NCBI RefSeq assembly: GCF_014284125.1
Contig: NZ_JACOFX010000002.1
Location: 434,001 to 498,000 of the forward strand
Source: Undibacterium umbellatum
GTDB taxonomy: Bacteria; Pseudomonadota; Gammaproteobacteria; Burkholderiales; Burkholderiaceae_D
DNA length: 64,000 bases
Reading direction: 5' to 3'
Shown in pieces: positions 25,863 through 34,202 of this stretch (positions are counted from its first letter, which is position 1; each line of letters starts with the position of its first letter). The translations under genes were made by a program, and so were the position numbers. Below the pieces are notes generated by a model that was not told where the DNA came from, searched no databases, and was given only the letters and a program-made list of their open reading frames with translations.

Positions 25863-26800
25863 GATTGTTTTTTGAGTTGTCGGGCAGCGAGTCGTGCTGC
25901 GGAAAAATGGGCTTCGCAAGTGCTCTGGCGCAGGCTGATTTCTGGCGGCAGATGCAGACGCAGGGATTCTACGATGGCAGGGTGCAGTTCTTGTACCCTG
26001 CCGGCGAGTGCGATGGGTTTGTTGCCAAAGCGGGTGCACATGGCCGTGCCCAGGCGCGCCAGTTCCTTGCCAGCGTTCTTGAGTATGGCCATGGCTAACG
26101 GGTCACTATTGGCGGATGCTGCCACGGCCAGCGCCAGCTTACCGATGTCGCCGCGGCTGCGGTGATAGATAAAATCGCGAGATATATTCCAGTCATTGCC
26201 GCCTATGAGTTTGAACAGGCGCTTGGCCATTTCGGATTCTTTCCAGTGATCGGGATGTTCATCTTCTGCACGCCAGAGCTGGCGCATGGCTTCGCGGGCT
26301 ATCCAGAAACCGCCACCGGCATCATCCAGCAAATAACCACGGCCACCGGCACGGTGAAATTCACTATTGCCATCGATATAGGCAGCAATCGAGCCGGTGC
26401 CTGCATAGATCAGGTAACCGGTTCCCGGTTTGAAAATGTCCAGATAGGCAATTTCTATGTCATTGCTGACAGAGACATGAGCTTGATGCAGGCCAAAGCA
26501 ATCCGCCAACATATCTGGCAAAGTGCGCGCATCACCGCCAAAACCGGTAATACCTGCACGTATGCTGCCAACCTGGCCATGGCTGCTGGTCGCGGCGGCC
26601 AGCCCGGCAAACACTTGCTCCAGGGCTTGTATGCCTTCGTGCGTGTCGGTTTGCAGCGCGGTCAGCCCCGCGGCAGTTCCACTGGCGAGTATTTGCTCGT
26701 CCTTGCTTGCCAGCGCCCAGCGGGTTTGCGTGCCACCCGCATCTATCCCTAGCGCAATGGCTGTGCTTTGCTGAGCGGATATTTGCTGGTCAGATGGCAT
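25859..26800 (-). CDS. BadF/BadG-type N-acetylhexosamine kinase (GlcNAc or MurNAc kinase)
   Basis: A 313-residue sugar kinase of the ASKHA fold. Phosphate-1 loop: IALGIDAGGTQTRWAL; phosphate-2: YAGTGSIAAYI; then GGRGYLLDDAGGGFWIAREAM, the block found in eukaryotic-type N-acetylglucosamine kinases and in bacterial MurK. In Clostridium a BadF-family MurK phosphorylates both MurNAc and GlcNAc at C6. With MurQ encoded 8 kb away, MurNAc kinase activity is a good candidate, because MurQ needs MurNAc-6-phosphate and no PTS is visible here. ATG at 26800 is chosen for the family N-terminus; its Shine-Dalgarno is weak. First gene of the kinase-amidase-carboxypeptidase operon. Confidence 0.85.
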   Translation of the reverse strand: MPSDQQISAQQSTAIALGIDAGGTQTRWALASKDEQILASGTAAGLTALQTDTHEGIQALEQVFAGLAAATSSHGQVGSIRAGITGFGGDARTLPDMLADCFGLHQAHVSVSNDIEIAYLDIFKPGTGYLIYAGTGSIAAYIDGNSEFHRAGGRGYLLDDAGGGFWIAREAMRQLWRAEDEHPDHWKESEMAKRLFKLIGGNDWNISRDFIYHRSRGDIGKLALAVAASANSDPLAMAILKNAGKELARLGTAMCTRFGNKPIALAGRVQELHPAIVESLRLHLPPEISLRQSTCEAHFSAARLAARQLKKQS

Positions 26801-26871
26801 GGACGGGTTTGTTGTGCAGGCTTTGTGCAAGTTTCTGGAAAAATTGATACGGCATCGTGGCGCTGAATTGC

Positions 26872-26888
26872 AATAACTGGCAGTTGTT
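26872..26888. promoter_or_regulatory. Near-palindrome in the divergent murein promoter region
   Basis: AATAACTGGCAGTTGTT: perfect AACTG/CAGTT half-sites around a central G, with two further matching pairs outside. It lies between the divergent kinase and AmpG-like genes (intergenic 26801-27036), a good place for an operator. Which regulator binds is unknown; the LysR protein of the cluster is one candidate. Confidence 0.4.
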
Positions 26889-27036
26889 CGTTTATCATAG
26901 GGCGCTTCTGTTACTGGCAGCGAATGAAAAGATGCGTTCGGCTTATAACTTTTTGCTATGAAGCAGCGGCAAAATTTCAATCGCAATCCCGGTATTTTAC
27001 TGGGAAGATGCTCTACTACTTAAGAAAAAGATCAAG

Positions 27037-28347
27037 ATGACAAGCGAGACAGCTGCTGCAGTCAAAAAATCTGAAGTGTCACCCAGCGCTCCTAGTGGTG
27101 TATGGCGCTGGATACCTTCATTGTATTTCAGTCAGGGGATTCCTTACGTCGTGGTAATGACACTTTCCGTCATTATGTACAAAAACCTGGATATTTCCAA
27201 TTCGGACATTGCCTTATATACAAGCTGGTTATACCTGCCCTTTGTGATCAAGCCCTTCTGGTCACCTTTTGTGGACATGTTCAAGACCAAGCGTTTCTGG
27301 ATCATTACGCTGGAACTGGTGATCGGTGCGCTGTTTGGCCTGGTGGCCCTGACCATACCCATGCCTGGGTTTTTCCAGGCGACGCTGCTGGTTTTCTGGC
27401 TATTGGCATTCAGTGCCGCTACCCATGACATCAGTTCTGACGGTTTTTACATGCTGGGACTGGAACAGCATCAGCAGGCCGCTTTTGTTGGTGTGCGCAG
27501 TATGTTTTTTCGCATGGCAATGCTGTACGGGCAGGGGGCTCTGGTCTATCTGGCAGGTTCGCTGCGTGATTTGACGGGGGATGTCAAGTTTGCCTGGATC
27601 GTGGTTTTTGGCGTGCTGGCTATGAAGTTTATCAGTCTGGCTGTTTATCATAAATGGGCCCTGCCACGGCCCGCCAGCGATACGGCGCATGGTGACCCAA
27701 ATCAGGTAGTGGCGACTTTCTTCACGATTTTTGGCAAGTTCATCAAAAAGAAAAACATTCTGCTGACCATTGCCTTCCTCTTGCTGTATCGCTTTGGCGA
27801 AGCGCAACTGGTCAAAATGGCTCCTCCATTCTTGCTTGATAGTGTGGATAAAGGCGGCCTGGGCCTGTCCACGCAGGCAGTCGGTATTGTATATGGCACT
27901 ATGGGCATGATTGCCTTGACCATAGGTGGTCTGGCTGGTGGCGCATTGATCTCGCGTTTTGGTTTGAAACGCATGCTTTGGCCCATGGCGCTGGCTATCA
28001 ATGTGCCGCATCTGGTGTATGTCTATCTGGCTTTTGTGCAGCCACAAAATATTTATCTGATCGGTGCCGCCGTCGCCATAGAGCAAATGGGGTATGGCTT
28101 TGGCTTTACCGCCTATGTGCTGTACATGATCATGATCGCCGATGGCGAGCACAAGACTGCGCATTATGCAATTTGCACCGGCTTCATGGCGCTAAGCATG
28201 ATGTTGCCCGGCATGATCAGTGGCCGTTTGCAAGAGTACCTGGGTTACGCTCATTTCTTTGTGTGGATATGCATCGCCGCCGTGCCTACTTTCGTCGTCA
28301 CTGCCTTGATTAAAGTAGACCCGGCCTTTGGTAAAAAAGCTGAATAA
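27037..28347 (+). CDS. AmpG-like MFS permease (probable muropeptide/amino-sugar importer)
   Basis: A 436-residue major facilitator protein with about 12 helices. The first-helix region (FSQGIPYVVVMTLSVIMY), WLYLPFVIKPFWSPFVD and FSAATHDISSDGFYM follow the pattern of AmpG permeases (SGLP..., FKFLWSP..., ATQDIALDA). AmpG carries anhydro-muropeptides into the cytoplasm. The similarity to E. coli AmpG is moderate, so the substrate may be a free sugar such as MurNAc or a smaller muropeptide. It starts the + strand arm of the murein island and is followed after three bases by the M14 gene. Confidence 0.8.
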   Translation: MTSETAAAVKKSEVSPSAPSGVWRWIPSLYFSQGIPYVVVMTLSVIMYKNLDISNSDIALYTSWLYLPFVIKPFWSPFVDMFKTKRFWIITLELVIGALFGLVALTIPMPGFFQATLLVFWLLAFSAATHDISSDGFYMLGLEQHQQAAFVGVRSMFFRMAMLYGQGALVYLAGSLRDLTGDVKFAWIVVFGVLAMKFISLAVYHKWALPRPASDTAHGDPNQVVATFFTIFGKFIKKKNILLTIAFLLLYRFGEAQLVKMAPPFLLDSVDKGGLGLSTQAVGIVYGTMGMIALTIGGLAGGALISRFGLKRMLWPMALAINVPHLVYVYLAFVQPQNIYLIGAAVAIEQMGYGFGFTAYVLYMIMIADGEHKTAHYAICTGFMALSMMLPGMISGRLQEYLGYAHFFVWICIAAVPTFVVTALIKVDPAFGKKAE

Positions 28348-28350
28348 AGC

Positions 28351-29352
28351 ATGAATACAAATATCTATTCCTTTCATTTTCAAAGCTCCTGCTATAGCTC
28401 GCCACAGCCTGGCACCAGTGTCATTGTCACGGGTGCTGTGCATGGCAATGAAACTTGCGGAACCGTAGCCATACGCCGCGTCATTGCTGAACTGGAGGCG
28501 GGCAGTTTGCAATTGCTGGCCGGACGGCTGACACTGGTACCGGTATGTAATCCGCTGGCCTACCAGCTTGGACAAAGGGAGGGCGAACGTAACCTGAATC
28601 GCCGCCTGATACCAACGAAAGATGTGCAAGAATTTGAAGACCATGTGGCAAACTGGCTTTGCCCCTTGCTGGCGCAGCATGATGTCTTGCTGGACCTGCA
28701 TTCTTTCCGTGGTGAGGGGGAACCCTTTGTCTTGATCGGGCCTGAGAATAACCGTGGCGCCATAGAATCATTCAGTCATGAAAAACATGAACTGGCAATG
28801 GCCATGCGCCTTGGTGTACACAGGCTGGTGGACGGCTGGCTGAGTACCTATGCGCGTGGCGTACAGCGCCGCCAGCAGCGCTTGGCCCATGATGCTGATG
28901 CCAAGACGATTGCCAATGCCAATACCCAGTTTGGCGTCGGCACGACAGAATACATGCGCTCAGTTGGTGGCTATGCCATGACACTGGAATGCGGCCAGCA
29001 TCAGGACCCGCAAGCGCCGCAAGTGGCTTATGCCGCCATCATCAACAGTCTGCGTCACCTGGGTTTGATTGCCGGTGCAGCACCAGAGCCAGTCACGGAA
29101 ATGGAAGCCTTGCGTATTTATGACGTCATCGATAAATTGCATGATGACGATAGTTTTGTGCGCGAATGGCGCAGCTTTGATCAATTGACACAGGGTGAGC
29201 TGATAGGCATACGTGCCGATGGCTGTGAAGTCAGGGCAGACCAGGCTGGACGCATCATTTTTCCTGATGTGAGTGCCAAAGCCGGTGAAGAATGGTTTTA
29301 CCTGACCAAGGCTAATCCGCGTCTGGCTGAAACCGCTGGAGTGAAAGCATGA
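28351..29352 (+). CDS. M14-superfamily deacylase/carboxypeptidase (AstE/AspA type)
   Basis: A 333-residue zinc hydrolase. The zinc site HGNE (VTGAVHGNETCGT) lies near residue 32, the third ligand is likely in LLDLHSFRGEGEP, and the catalytic Glu in MTLECGQHQDP. The family includes succinylglutamate desuccinylase and aspartoacylase, and the superfamily includes the murein peptide carboxypeptidase MpaA. No signal peptide, so it is cytoplasmic. Between an AmpG-like permease and an oligopeptide-binding protein, a murein peptide or N-acyl amino acid is the likely substrate; that is inference from context. It overlaps the next gene by four bases (ATGA). Confidence 0.8.
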   Translation: MNTNIYSFHFQSSCYSSPQPGTSVIVTGAVHGNETCGTVAIRRVIAELEAGSLQLLAGRLTLVPVCNPLAYQLGQREGERNLNRRLIPTKDVQEFEDHVANWLCPLLAQHDVLLDLHSFRGEGEPFVLIGPENNRGAIESFSHEKHELAMAMRLGVHRLVDGWLSTYARGVQRRQQRLAHDADAKTIANANTQFGVGTTEYMRSVGGYAMTLECGQHQDPQAPQVAYAAIINSLRHLGLIAGAAPEPVTEMEALRIYDVIDKLHDDDSFVREWRSFDQLTQGELIGIRADGCEVRADQAGRIIFPDVSAKAGEEWFYLTKANPRLAETAGVKA

Positions 29353-31151
29353 GTTTGCGAGTTTTGTTTGCGGTATCGCTGGGTTTGTGTAGTTTGATAC
29401 AGCTTTTGCCTGCGCAGGCGGCAGCCAGTACAGAAAAAGTCTTGCGGGTATTGGTGAGTACACCCGAAAGTAGTCTGGACCCGGCTGTGGCATCGGACGT
29501 GCCATCTGTCAGTATCAATGAAAATATTTTCGAGCCCATGCTGCGCTACGACTATCTGGCGCGTCCGGTCAAGCTCAAGCCGAATACTCTGAAAGCCATG
29601 CCAGAAATTCTGGATCAGGGCAAGACCTATGTCTTGCGCCTGCAACCAGGCATCATGTTCACGCCCGACCCGGCATTCAAAGGCAAGCCCAGGGAGTTGA
29701 CGGCAGAAGATTATATCTACAGCATCAAGCGTATTTATGATCCGGCAGTCAAATCACCCTGGCTATTCATGTTTGAAGGCAAGTTGCTTGGCGATGAAAA
29801 ACTCCGGCCCAGTACCGCGAAAGATGGCAAAAAGCAGGAGTTTGATCTGCAAACCAATATTCCTGGTTTGCAAGCCGTTGATAAATACACGCTGCGCATA
29901 CGTTTGAATGCACCAGATAGCAATTTCCTGTTCATTCTGGCGACCACTGCAACGGGGGCGATGGCAAAAGAGGTGGTCGATGCCTATGGGAATCAGGTAG
30001 GTAATCATCCCATAGGCACTGGTCCCTTTATTTTGGGGACTTGGCAACGCAGTTTTCGTATAGAGCTGCTCGCTAACCCACAGTACCGCAAGACGCTGTT
30101 CAATGACCAGGGCACGGATGACGCTACAAAGAAAATCGCCGCCAGCCTGGCCGGGCAAACTTTACCGCGTGTCAGTAAGGTCGAGATCAAAATCATGGAA
30201 GAACAGCAGTCACGTGTGCTGGGCTTCCTTAATAATGAATTCGATTATCTGGAACAGGTGCCGCCGCCACTGTCGAATATGGTTCTCGATGATGGTAAAT
30301 TAAAACCTGCCTTGCAGCAGCGGGGCATACGTCTGTCCCTGTTTACCCCCCTGCAAACCTATTACATGTGGATGAATATGGAGGACCCGGTGATAGGTGG
30401 TTATACCCCTGAGAAAATCGCGCTGCGTCGTGCCATTGCTCTCAGCTATGACAGCAAGGAAGACATCGCCCTGATGGAAAAAGGTCTGGCGATACAGGCG
30501 CAATCACCTTTGCCACCGAATGTACTGGGCTACGATCCCAACTACAAAACACCAGTGCAATATGACTTGAAACTGGCAAATGCCCTGCTGGATAAATTTG
30601 GCTACAAGCGTGGGGCGGATCACTATCGTAACTTGCCGGATGGTCAGCCGCTGCATTTGCAAATGCATAGCCTGGCCAGTACCACAGGTCGTTTGCGTGA
30701 TGAAGTCTGGCGCAAGAATCTTGATGCCCTGGGCATACATGTCAGCTTCAAGACCGACAAGCACTCTGAAGTCTTGCGTGCAGCCCGTCTGGGCAAGGTA
30801 CAGATGACAGAAGCCAACTGGATAGCCGACTTCCCTGATGCCGAGAATTTTTACCAGCTCTTGTATGGACCAAACGCTGGTCGTGCCAATTACTCCCGCT
30901 TTAACCTGCCTGCCTTTAATACATTGTATGAACAGGCGATGCGCCTCGGTGACAGCCCAGAAAGAACGGCGATATACCGGCAAATGGCCCAACTCATGCA
31001 CGGTTACACACCTTGGGTGCCGCGTATACACCCTGTGACGGCAGATTTATTACAGCCTTGGCTGCAAAATTATTACCGCCACCCTGTAGACTTTACCAGT
31101 TGGCGTTATCTGGATGTTGATGTAGCGGCGCGCAATAAAGTACTAAAATAA
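29349..31151 (+). CDS. Peptide-binding protein of ABC transporters (SBP family 5, orphan)
   Basis: A 600-residue periplasmic solute-binding protein with a signal peptide ending near residue 26 (LPAQAAA). Family-5 blocks are visible: LDPAVASDVPSVSINENIFEPML near the start, a middle NHPIGTGPF, and the late DFPDAENFYQLLYG. These proteins bind oligopeptides. No permease or ATPase genes are adjacent, so it must use a transporter encoded elsewhere, as MppA of E. coli (murein tripeptide) uses OppBCDF. Its place among murein genes favours a murein peptide ligand. Confidence 0.88.
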   Translation: MSLRVLFAVSLGLCSLIQLLPAQAAASTEKVLRVLVSTPESSLDPAVASDVPSVSINENIFEPMLRYDYLARPVKLKPNTLKAMPEILDQGKTYVLRLQPGIMFTPDPAFKGKPRELTAEDYIYSIKRIYDPAVKSPWLFMFEGKLLGDEKLRPSTAKDGKKQEFDLQTNIPGLQAVDKYTLRIRLNAPDSNFLFILATTATGAMAKEVVDAYGNQVGNHPIGTGPFILGTWQRSFRIELLANPQYRKTLFNDQGTDDATKKIAASLAGQTLPRVSKVEIKIMEEQQSRVLGFLNNEFDYLEQVPPPLSNMVLDDGKLKPALQQRGIRLSLFTPLQTYYMWMNMEDPVIGGYTPEKIALRRAIALSYDSKEDIALMEKGLAIQAQSPLPPNVLGYDPNYKTPVQYDLKLANALLDKFGYKRGADHYRNLPDGQPLHLQMHSLASTTGRLRDEVWRKNLDALGIHVSFKTDKHSEVLRAARLGKVQMTEANWIADFPDAENFYQLLYGPNAGRANYSRFNLPAFNTLYEQAMRLGDSPERTAIYRQMAQLMHGYTPWVPRIHPVTADLLQPWLQNYYRHPVDFTSWRYLDVDVAARNKVLK

Positions 31152-31287
31152 ACACTGCCGGATTGCGAGAGCAGTGCCGATTTTGAGCATTCCTTGCGGT
31201 TATATGTGATCGGCAAGTATTCATTGGCAGGCACTGGTGACTGCCCCTATGCTGCCTGTATGAAAAACTCTGTTGCGTGGAGACTTT

Positions 31288-31887
31288 GTGCGTTGTGAAT
31301 TGATTGCAGATCATCCTGATTTTTGCCGGCTGGATACCGTCAGCGGCATTGTTATCGATTTACGTTATGTCGGTGCTGACAATTTTGTCGGCCGTGAATT
31401 ATATGGTGAGCTGGACTGTAGCTGGTTGCACAGAGAAGCTGTTGACGCGCTGCAAGCTGCCGTCAACTGGTTGCATGAGCATCACCCCGGTTTACGCATT
31501 CTGGTACTGGATGCGCTGCGCCCGCACAGGGTTCAGGAAATGCTGTGGCAGCATCTGGATGGCACACCCTTGCGCATGTATGTCGCTGATCCAGCACGCG
31601 GTTCCATCCACTCCTTTGGCATGGCGGTGGATGTCACATTGATTGACGCTGATGGTAAAGAACTGGATATGGGCAGTGGCTTTGATGCCCTGGAAGAAAA
31701 ATCCCATCCTGCGCTGGAACAAAGAATGCTGTCCGAAGGCCAATTGACCCAGCACCAGCTTGATCAGCGTGGAATTTTGCGGGCAGCAATGGCACATGGC
31801 GGTTTTCGTGGCATCAATAGCGAATGGTGGCATTTCAATTGTGGCGACCCGGTCGTCGTGCGGGAAACCTATTTGCGCATTGACTAG
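31288..31887 (+). CDS. D-alanyl-D-alanine dipeptidase (VanX/DdpX type)
   Basis: A 199-residue M15D zinc dipeptidase. Key residues visible: Arg78 (DALRPH), His108 and Asp115 in SIHSFGMAVD, and a C-terminal EWWHF with catalytic Glu and zinc His. It hydrolyses D-Ala-D-Ala, letting the cell use D-alanine released from murein. The GTG at 31288 has GGAG six bases upstream; a TTG at 31273 lacks such support. No signal peptide, so cytoplasmic. The stop is two bases from the next gene, a serine hydrolase. Confidence 0.9.
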   Translation: MRCELIADHPDFCRLDTVSGIVIDLRYVGADNFVGRELYGELDCSWLHREAVDALQAAVNWLHEHHPGLRILVLDALRPHRVQEMLWQHLDGTPLRMYVADPARGSIHSFGMAVDVTLIDADGKELDMGSGFDALEEKSHPALEQRMLSEGQLTQHQLDQRGILRAAMAHGGFRGINSEWWHFNCGDPVVVRETYLRID

Positions 31888-31889
31888 GG

Positions 31890-33236
31890 ATGAAGTACTT
31901 TCCTGCCAGTTACCTGCTCATGCTTATGTCCCTAATGGCAAACCTGGTTATGGCGCAAGGCAAGGCAGCAAATGAACGGCAGGTGACTCAGCAACTGGCT
32001 GCTATTGCTGCACGGCCTGATAAAACACTCGCCAGCCTGTCTGTGCTGGCAATCAAGTCTGGCAAAGTCGTTTACCAGCAGCAGTTTGGTCAACGCTATT
32101 TCGACCAGAAAAACCCGGCCAATAATTTGCCTGCTGATACGCAAACCCTGTATCGCGTTGCCTCAGTTTCCAAGATGGTGGCTGCCATCGCTGCGATGTG
32201 TCTGGTAGAGCAAGGTAAGCTTGATCTGGAGGCCGATATCAGTAGCTACCTGGGCTTCCAAATCAGGAACCCGCATTATCCGGATAGAGTTATTACTACC
32301 CGCATGTTGCTTAGCCATATCTCATCCCTGCGTGATGACGGTGGCTATAACTTCCCGGCTGATGTTAGCATGCAGAGTTTTTTGCAGACTGGTGGCAAGA
32401 ATTATTCGCAAGGTCTGCAATGGGCTGATCCGGCAAAGGCCAAACCAGGAGAAAACTTTGCTCCCGGTGCTTATTTCCATTATGTGAATCTCAATTGGGG
32501 AGTGCTTGGCACTGTCATGGAAGCCGTCAGCGGCCAGCGTTTTGATCTACTGATGCAAGAACTGGTGTTGCAACCCTTGCAGATAGAAGGAGCATATCAC
32601 CCAGAACTCTTGTCGACAGATGCCTTGTCGCGCCTGTCTGTTTTGTATCGCAAACAGGCCAATGAAGTCTGGAATGCCCAAGGCCCATGGGTGGCACAGA
32701 CAGATGATTTTCGCAATAAGCCTTTGATCAGGCGGGAACTGCAAAACTATCGGCCTGGTACGAACGCGACTTTGTTCAGCCCGCAAGGTGGCTTGCGCAT
32801 CAGCATGCAAGGCTTGAGCCGCATCATGCTGATGCTGATGAACGAAGGTGAGCTTGATGGCGTTCGCCTGCTAAAGCCAGCCAGTGTCAGAGCTTTGATT
32901 GCCGAGCAATGGCGCTACGACGCGAGTACTCACAATGGCGACGATTACCGAGGCCTGTTTTTATCCTGGGGACTGGGTTTCCAGCGTTTCACGGACACGA
33001 GTGCCGCGCATTATGGCGACAGGTTGGTACAGTCTCAGCCTTCCTTCAAGCCTGTCGGTCACCTGGGTTTTGCCTATGGTCTGCAATCGGCCTTCCTGTT
33101 TGATCCGACCACGCGCAATGGCATTATCTATGTCATAGGCGGTGTGGCCGCTGACCCCGATAAAAATCCAGGCGCTTATTCCAGCATGAGTATCTGGGAA
33201 GAGCAGATACTCACTGCGATTTACAAATTGTTTTAG
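31890..33236 (+). CDS. Class C beta-lactamase-like serine hydrolase (low-molecular-mass PBP fold)
   Basis: A 448-residue periplasmic protein with a signal peptide (cleavage near MAQG, residue 23). The catalytic SxxK is Ser92-Val-Ser-Lys95 (RVASVSKMV), and a YxN-type motif (FHYVNLNWG) follows at about residue 190. This fold includes AmpC, AmpH and D-aminopeptidases. Position directly after VanX suggests a D,D-peptidase or esterase acting on murein; beta-lactam hydrolysis is possible but not shown. Tail-to-tail with the LysR gene, the stop codons overlapping by four bases. Confidence 0.88.
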   Translation: MKYFPASYLLMLMSLMANLVMAQGKAANERQVTQQLAAIAARPDKTLASLSVLAIKSGKVVYQQQFGQRYFDQKNPANNLPADTQTLYRVASVSKMVAAIAAMCLVEQGKLDLEADISSYLGFQIRNPHYPDRVITTRMLLSHISSLRDDGGYNFPADVSMQSFLQTGGKNYSQGLQWADPAKAKPGENFAPGAYFHYVNLNWGVLGTVMEAVSGQRFDLLMQELVLQPLQIEGAYHPELLSTDALSRLSVLYRKQANEVWNAQGPWVAQTDDFRNKPLIRRELQNYRPGTNATLFSPQGGLRISMQGLSRIMLMLMNEGELDGVRLLKPASVRALIAEQWRYDASTHNGDDYRGLFLSWGLGFQRFTDTSAAHYGDRLVQSQPSFKPVGHLGFAYGLQSAFLFDPTTRNGIIYVIGGVAADPDKNPGAYSSMSIWEEQILTAIYKLF

Positions 33237-34135
33237 CTGGTACGGGCAATAAACTCTGCACCTGCCTCCTTGATGCATTCTACAAAAGCGCGCGCAGAGC
33301 GTGACAGGGGCGTTGATTTCACCGTCAGTAAATACAAATCAACAGGCACATTCGGCGATAAGGGGCGGCATTGCACTTTGTCATGGTCGGAGGTGGCGGC
33401 AGTGAAGGGGTCGATGACTGCCGCGCCTGCGCCCAGTTCCACAAGCGTCCTCGCCAGCAAGTAGGTTTGCACCACGGTGTAAGAAGTAAAGCTCAAGCCC
33501 TGTTCTTCGCAGGCATCCATGACGCGGCTGACGAGATGGTCATCCAGGTCCAGCGCGATCAAATTTTTGGGAAGGTCGGCAACCGGCAAGGCAGTATTGT
33601 CCAGCGCTTTAGACCAGCTGCCTAGTGGGGCGATGGCAGTCATGCTGCCGCGTATCAGGGGCTCGGAGGCTATATTTGGGTGGCAGGGATCATACAGGGA
33701 CAGGGCAAAATCCACGTCACCCAATAGCAGGGCATTGACAATCTCGCTAGTGTGGTGCGTCGCCAGCGTGCAGTGTACGTGAGGGAATTTCTTGCGCCAG
33801 GCGGCCAGCGCGGTAGGAACTACCGTAATCGATAAGGTCGGCGTCGATGCCAGCCGGACTGCTTCATCTGGATGGTTCTTCAAGTTGCTGGCCAGCCTGC
33901 GGACTGATTGCAAGTCACGGTTGAGCTTGTCAACTTCGGCAAATAATTTGTGCGCTTCTGGCGTGGGATGCAGCTTGCCCTTGATGCGTTCAAACAGTTT
34001 CAGGCCCAGTTGTATTTCACAATGCTGCAAGACCTTGGTGGCAGCCGGTTGAGAAATATTCAGCAATTGCGCTGCCCCACTGATCGTGCCCGCCTGCATG
34101 ATGGCATGAAAAACTTCTATATGACGCAAACGCAT
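33233..34135 (-). CDS. LysR-family transcriptional regulator
   Basis: A 300-residue LysR-type regulator. N-terminal winged helix: MRLRHIEVFHAIMQAGTISGAAQLLNISQPAATKVL; C-terminal effector domain from about residue 90. The N-terminus resembles the LysR/ArgP-like group that starts RLRHIEVF. It lies downstream of murQ on the same strand and is convergent with the serine hydrolase. Its location suggests control of the murein island. AmpR, the LysR-type regulator of ampC, senses muropeptides, so a similar ligand is plausible here, but this protein is not clearly AmpR. Confidence 0.9.
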   Translation of the reverse strand: MRLRHIEVFHAIMQAGTISGAAQLLNISQPAATKVLQHCEIQLGLKLFERIKGKLHPTPEAHKLFAEVDKLNRDLQSVRRLASNLKNHPDEAVRLASTPTLSITVVPTALAAWRKKFPHVHCTLATHHTSEIVNALLLGDVDFALSLYDPCHPNIASEPLIRGSMTAIAPLGSWSKALDNTALPVADLPKNLIALDLDDHLVSRVMDACEEQGLSFTSYTVVQTYLLARTLVELGAGAAVIDPFTAATSDHDKVQCRPLSPNVPVDLYLLTVKSTPLSRSARAFVECIKEAGAEFIARTS

Positions 34136-34202
34136 GGTGTAAATACCTTCAGCAAATAACGAGCTTGATTGTAACGCCTGTAAGGCTTCGTCGCTTTGAA
34201 AG

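Noticed and set aside
27400-28164. 254-residue minus-strand frame opposite the AmpG-like gene
   Set aside because: Shadow; the sense strand encodes a clear 12-helix transporter.
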